Below are positions 61,160-64,000 of a stretch of 64,000 nucleotides of DNA, piece by piece. Both the position numbers and the translations under genes were made by a program. Location of the stretch: assembly GCF_000813425.1 (NCBI RefSeq), contig NZ_JWIB01000010.1:1-64000 (forward strand). The letters run 5' to 3'. Under the pieces are notes generated by a model. It worked only from the letters and a program-made list of their open reading frames with translations, made no database searches and was not told where the DNA came from. Positions within the stretch are counted from its first letter, which is position 1. Each line of letters opens with the position of its first letter. This DNA is from Sporosarcina sp. ZBG7A. Its GTDB lineage: Bacteria; Bacillota; Bacilli; Bacillales_A; Planococcaceae.

Positions 61160-61276
61160 CCAAAAATAAAAAGAACACCGCTCCTGGGGGGAAGCGGTGT
61201 TCATATAAAGGGAATGGGAAAAATGTTCACGTTCAAACAAAAGGGGTGTATGTTTGGTTTGTGAGTTTCATTCACA
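61160..61276 (-). ncRNA. roxS: RoxS/RsaE small regulatory RNA
   Basis: The minus strand between spxH and pepF encodes an RNA of about 115 nt closely resembling S. aureus RsaE and B. subtilis RoxS. It contains CATACACCCCTTTTGTTTGA, the CCCATTCCCTTT segment, and a terminator hairpin GAACACCGCT/AGCGGTGTTC whose loop is C-rich, followed by TTTTTATTTTT. The C-rich stretches pair with ribosome sites of central-metabolism mRNAs. Position next to yjbH/spxH matches other Bacillales. Confidence 0.88.
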
Positions 61277-61277
61277 A
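61259..61277. promoter_or_regulatory. Rex-like operator at the roxS start
   Basis: TTGTGAGTTTCATTCACAA resembles the Rex operator (TTGTGAA-N4-TTCACAA), with one extra spacer base. It overlaps the predicted start point. Rex represses roxS in B. subtilis. Confidence 0.6.
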
Positions 61278-61281
61278 GTTA

Positions 61282-61310
61282 AATCTATCACAAAATAATT
61301 GTTACATCAA
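61282..61310 (-). promoter_or_regulatory. roxS promoter
   Basis: On the minus strand TTGATG (61310-61305) and TAGATT (61287-61282) are separated by 17 bp. The predicted start near 61275 gives an RNA of about 115 nt. Confidence 0.65.
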
Positions 61311-61353
61311 CAATTCACAAGCGATTTCATGGATTTGTCACATATGATCTCTT

Positions 61354-61367
61354 TGAAAACGCTTACT
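61354..61367. promoter_or_regulatory. cre-like site upstream of roxS
   Basis: TGAAAACGCTTACT fits the relaxed CcpA consensus TGWAARCGYTWNCW. It is centred about 85 bp upstream of the roxS start. Confidence 0.4.
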
Positions 61368-61387
61368 TAAAGGACTTTTTTCCAAAC

Positions 61388-61433
61388 ATAAAAACAGACA
61401 TTCATGCAAACTGCACATGAATGTCTGTTTAAA
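61388..61433 (-). terminator. Terminator of pepF
   Basis: AAACAGACATTCATG and CATGAATGTCTGTTT form a 15-bp perfect stem, with TTTTATGTTT on the minus strand. Confidence 0.85.
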
Positions 61434-61461
61434 CACTATTTCGGTATACTAAATTTCACAT

Positions 61462-63270
61462 TTATTGTTTCGCGAGCAATTGTTCTAACTCATTCAAACG
61501 CTCTTCGAATACTCGGCATGCTTCTTCAATTGGCGCAGTCGTTGTCATATCGACTCCTGCTTTCTTCAACACTTCAATTGGATAATCCGACGATCCAGCT
61601 TTCAAGAAGTTTGTCACATAGCGCTCTACAGCAGGCTCACCTTCAGTTAGGATCTGATGGCTCAACGCAACCGCAGCACTGTATCCAGTTGCATATTGGT
61701 ACACATAATAATTCATGTAGAAGTGAGGAATCCGTGACCACTCTAACCCAATTTCCTCATCGACTGTCATTGCGCCACCAAAATACTTTTCATTCAAAGC
61801 ATAATACTCTTCCGTAAGCTTCTCAGCCGTCAATGCCTCACCCTGCTGATCCAACTGATAAATCCTATGCTCAAACTCAGCAAACATCGTCTGACGGAAT
61901 ACAGTTCCACGGAATCCATCCAGCCAATGATTCAACAAGTAAATGCGTTTCTGATCATCATCTGTAGTCTTCAACAAGTAATCGTTGAGCAACGCCTCAT
62001 TTACAGTTGAAGCCACTTCAGCTACAAAGATTGAATAGCCGCTATAGATGTATGGTTGGTTTGAACGCGAGTAGTAACTGTGAGCACTGTGACCAAATTC
62101 ATGAGCAAGCGTGAACATGTTATTTACATTGTCCTGCCAGTTCATTAAAATGTATGGGTTCGTACCATATGAACCTGAAGAATAAGCACCAGATCGTTTT
62201 CCTTTGTTCTCACGGACGTCTACCCAACGGCTTTCGAGTCCTTTTTTGATGATTGAACGGTACTCTTCACCCATCGGCTCAAAGCTTTCTAGCATAGTTT
62301 TTGCTGCATCCTCATACGTAATTTTCATATCTAAATCTTTCACAAGTGGTGCGTAGAGATCCCACATGTGAAGATCATCCAATTCAAATACTTTCTTCCG
62401 AAGTGCGATATAGCGGTGCAACAACCCAACGTTATCCGAGATTGTATTCACAAGGTTCTCATACACTTGCTCCGGAATATGATTGTTTGACAACGCAGCA
62501 TCACGAGCGGATTCATAATTACGGATAGTCGCATTGACGTTATTCGTCTTCACATTTCCTGATAGAGTAGATGCAAATGTGTTTTTGAACGAACCATACG
62601 TTGCGTACATCGCTTTGAATGCTTCTTCACGAACAGAACGATCCGGGCTTTCTAGGAAGTTGATGAAGCGGCCTTGAGATAGCTCAACTTCTTCCCCTTT
62701 TTCATTTTTTACAGTTGGAAACGTCAAGTCTGCGTTATTCAACATGCTGAAAGTTTTGGATGAACCTTGGGCAACTTCAGACATTTGTGCAATCAGTGAT
62801 TCTTGCTCTGCAGGAAGCACGTGAGGACGCATGCTGTTCAATTCTTTCACTTCTTGCTTGTATAGGGAGAGTCCTTCATTTTGTTCTACCATTTGATCGA
62901 GCTTTGCTTCCTCTATGGAAAGCAACTCTGGTAAGAAAAACGAGAGCTTCGTGGAAACTTTTACAGCCAGTGACTTGGCACGGCTATCCATCGCCTGGTA
63001 TGTGCTATTTGTTGTATCTTGATCGGTCTTTAAATGTGAATATGTGTATAGCATCCCTAACCGTTGTGAGAGTTCGTCACGATAAGTAAGTGCGTTCAAA
63101 AGGGCTTCAGGTCCATCATTCAAAGTTCCTTGGTATGATTCTGCTTGTGTTGAAAGTTTTTCAATTTCCTCATACTCTGCAGTCCATGCCGCATCGCTTT
63201 CAAAAATGTTTTCTAAGTTCCATGTTTCTTCAACTTTGACTTCATCACGCGTAAGTAATTTCTCTGCCAA
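61462..63270 (-). CDS. pepF: Oligoendopeptidase F
   Basis: This protein of about 602 residues is an M3-family zinc metallopeptidase. The zinc motif is AHEFGHSAHSYY (HExxH, near residue 390) with the downstream glutamate in FVAEVASTVNEALL. It degrades oligopeptides in the cytoplasm. The frame is open to 63327, but the TTG at 63270 lies 7 bases after AAGGAGG and gives the usual start (AEKLLTRDEV). It follows coiA by 53 bases, and a terminator follows. Confidence 0.93.
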   Translation of the reverse strand: MAEKLLTRDEVKVEETWNLENIFESDAAWTAEYEEIEKLSTQAESYQGTLNDGPEALLNALTYRDELSQRLGMLYTYSHLKTDQDTTNSTYQAMDSRAKSLAVKVSTKLSFFLPELLSIEEAKLDQMVEQNEGLSLYKQEVKELNSMRPHVLPAEQESLIAQMSEVAQGSSKTFSMLNNADLTFPTVKNEKGEEVELSQGRFINFLESPDRSVREEAFKAMYATYGSFKNTFASTLSGNVKTNNVNATIRNYESARDAALSNNHIPEQVYENLVNTISDNVGLLHRYIALRKKVFELDDLHMWDLYAPLVKDLDMKITYEDAAKTMLESFEPMGEEYRSIIKKGLESRWVDVRENKGKRSGAYSSGSYGTNPYILMNWQDNVNNMFTLAHEFGHSAHSYYSRSNQPYIYSGYSIFVAEVASTVNEALLNDYLLKTTDDDQKRIYLLNHWLDGFRGTVFRQTMFAEFEHRIYQLDQQGEALTAEKLTEEYYALNEKYFGGAMTVDEEIGLEWSRIPHFYMNYYVYQYATGYSAAVALSHQILTEGEPAVERYVTNFLKAGSSDYPIEVLKKAGVDMTTTAPIEEACRVFEERLNELEQLLAKQ

Positions 63271-63323
63271 TGTAATTCCTCCTTGATCCCGATAATTCGA
63301 GAATCGAATCTTTTTCCATTTTC

Positions 63324-64000
63324 TCAATTTTCTATCTGCATTGCAAGGAATCGCTCTAGAAGTATGTGAACAATCTCTTTCTCTATTCGCTCATTCGGGA
63401 TGGACTCCTTCTTTTCCCAGTCAATTCTTTGAAGGAACTGTAAATAATCCATACAGGCTTCAATTTGTTGCTTACTGCGACCCGTATAGGCGTGTACAAA
63501 TTGGCGCAATCGCTGGATGGGAACACCGGTTGGTGAAAACTCGAAACGTCGCAACAAGTAAATTAAGCCAAGCTGCCATTCGCAATCATGAACAGCGAAT
63601 GCACGATTCCCTTTCACTGGGACACCTATCCACAGAGGGAGTTCTGCCGGACGTAATTTCAGTTCATAACAATGACGTAAAAAAGGATCCTGGACGCCAC
63701 GTCGATTCAAAAAAATTGAACGCTGTAAGTACGTCGTTCGATGTATTTTGTAAGACTTGTAGTAGTGAAGGAGCAAATGCTGATCAGGGAGTTTTGGACG
63801 TGCGAACGGAAAGGTTTGTAAATGAGCCGGTAACTTCCGATGGATTGCGATGAAACGATTTCCTTCAATGGGGAGAAGATGACTAAAATAATGGAATTGC
63901 TTTGTCTCTGGGGATAATGTGAGCAGTGTATGTTCTGGGGATACGCTCGTTGTAAAGAACAATTGATGGAAGGCTGAAAAACTAAACAGCCCCATTCCTT
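63324..64000 (-). CDS. coiA: Competence protein CoiA, C-terminal part (cut by window end)
   Basis: At least 223 residues of a protein whose reading frame stays open to the window edge, so the N-terminus is missing. Position directly upstream of pepF is that of coiA in Bacillales. The visible part contains YKIHRTTYLQRSIFLNRRG and LPLWIGVPVKGNRAFAVHDCEWQLGLIY, fitting the C-terminal region of CoiA; the nuclease-like N-terminal motifs lie outside. CoiA promotes recombination during transformation. The ATG at 63995 is probably internal. Confidence 0.8.
   Translation of the reverse strand, partial: GMGLFSFSAFHQLFFTTSVSPEHTLLTLSPETKQFHYFSHLLPIEGNRFIAIHRKLPAHLQTFPFARPKLPDQHLLLHYYKSYKIHRTTYLQRSIFLNRRGVQDPFLRHCYELKLRPAELPLWIGVPVKGNRAFAVHDCEWQLGLIYLLRRFEFSPTGVPIQRLRQFVHAYTGRSKQQIEACMDYLQFLQRIDWEKKESIPNERIEKEIVHILLERFLAMQIEN

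Overview
The window comes from a low-GC, endospore-forming Gram-positive of the Bacillales, most likely a Planococcaceae member near Sporosarcina. The evidence is the run of sporulation genes (Spo0E-like protein, SpoVAC/D/Eb, SpoVIF, YjcZ, CotZ- and CotO-like coat proteins), gene order shared with Bacillus subtilis in several blocks (yjcH-yjcG-yjcF; coiA-pepF-roxS-spxH-yjbI-yjbJ / yjbL-relQ-nadK-rluA / prpE), an aa3-type quinol oxidase, and AGGAGG ribosome sites with frequent TTG/GTG starts. There is no phage, transposase, CRISPR array or rRNA operon in the window.

Layout. 0.2-7.5 kb: an oxidoreductase (ykwC), a Spo0E-like phosphatase, YkvS, an acidic lipoprotein, a MarR regulator, an orphan PAS histidine kinase, the K+ channel subunit KtrD, and a TerC/YkoY protein behind a yybP-ykoY Mn2+ riboswitch. 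7.6-15.6 kb: an RND exporter (SwrC type), RF3, a stand-alone MurE and an aldehyde dehydrogenase. 15.9-20.4 kb: a 48-residue ORF and the qoxABCD operon. 20.5-28.7 kb: an FMN 2-hydroxyacid oxidoreductase, a YjiH/Gate membrane protein, a class III aminotransferase with its TyrR-like regulator, an AlkA-type glycosylase, a membrane protein and a DegV protein.

29.2-41.6 kb is the outstanding part. It holds what reads as a complete mnxABCDEFG spore-surface Mn(II) oxidase operon (two membrane proteins, a Sco1-like copper protein, three small beta-rich proteins and a ~1213-residue six-domain multicopper oxidase), followed by an MnxD-like paralogue. Divergent from it are a PKD-domain protein and a collagen-like exosporium-type protein; beside it lie a His/Cys-rich protein and a DUF2935 protein. 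The block lies between two directly repeated 75-bp twin-hairpin elements that differ at one base. One copy is the terminator of a lone tRNA-Val(GAC) gene.

41.9-49 kb: small proteins, a TAXI-type TRAP transporter operon behind a CcpA-type cre site, a PgpA-family protein and yjcH-yjcG-yjcF. 49-53.4 kb: a spore block (YjcZ, SpoVIF, a YhcN-type lipoprotein with SpoVAC-D-Eb, CotZ-like, CotO-like) with candidate sigma-G and sigma-K promoters. 53.4-64 kb: MgtE, PrpE, a pseudouridine synthase, NAD kinase, RelQ, a YjbL-position protein, a lytic transglycosylase, truncated haemoglobin, SpxH, a 19 x 20-bp tandem array, the sRNA RoxS/RsaE, oligoendopeptidase F, and the C-terminal part of CoiA cut by the window end.

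A recurring theme is manganese, copper and the spore surface: a Mn2+ riboswitch/TerC pair, a manganese oxidase with its Sco-type copper protein, and several probable coat or exosporium proteins. A second theme is redox adjustment: quinol oxidase, RoxS with a Rex-like site, haemoglobin and SpxH. No homology search or folding calculation was run; calls rest on motifs, lengths, spacing and recalled family knowledge.
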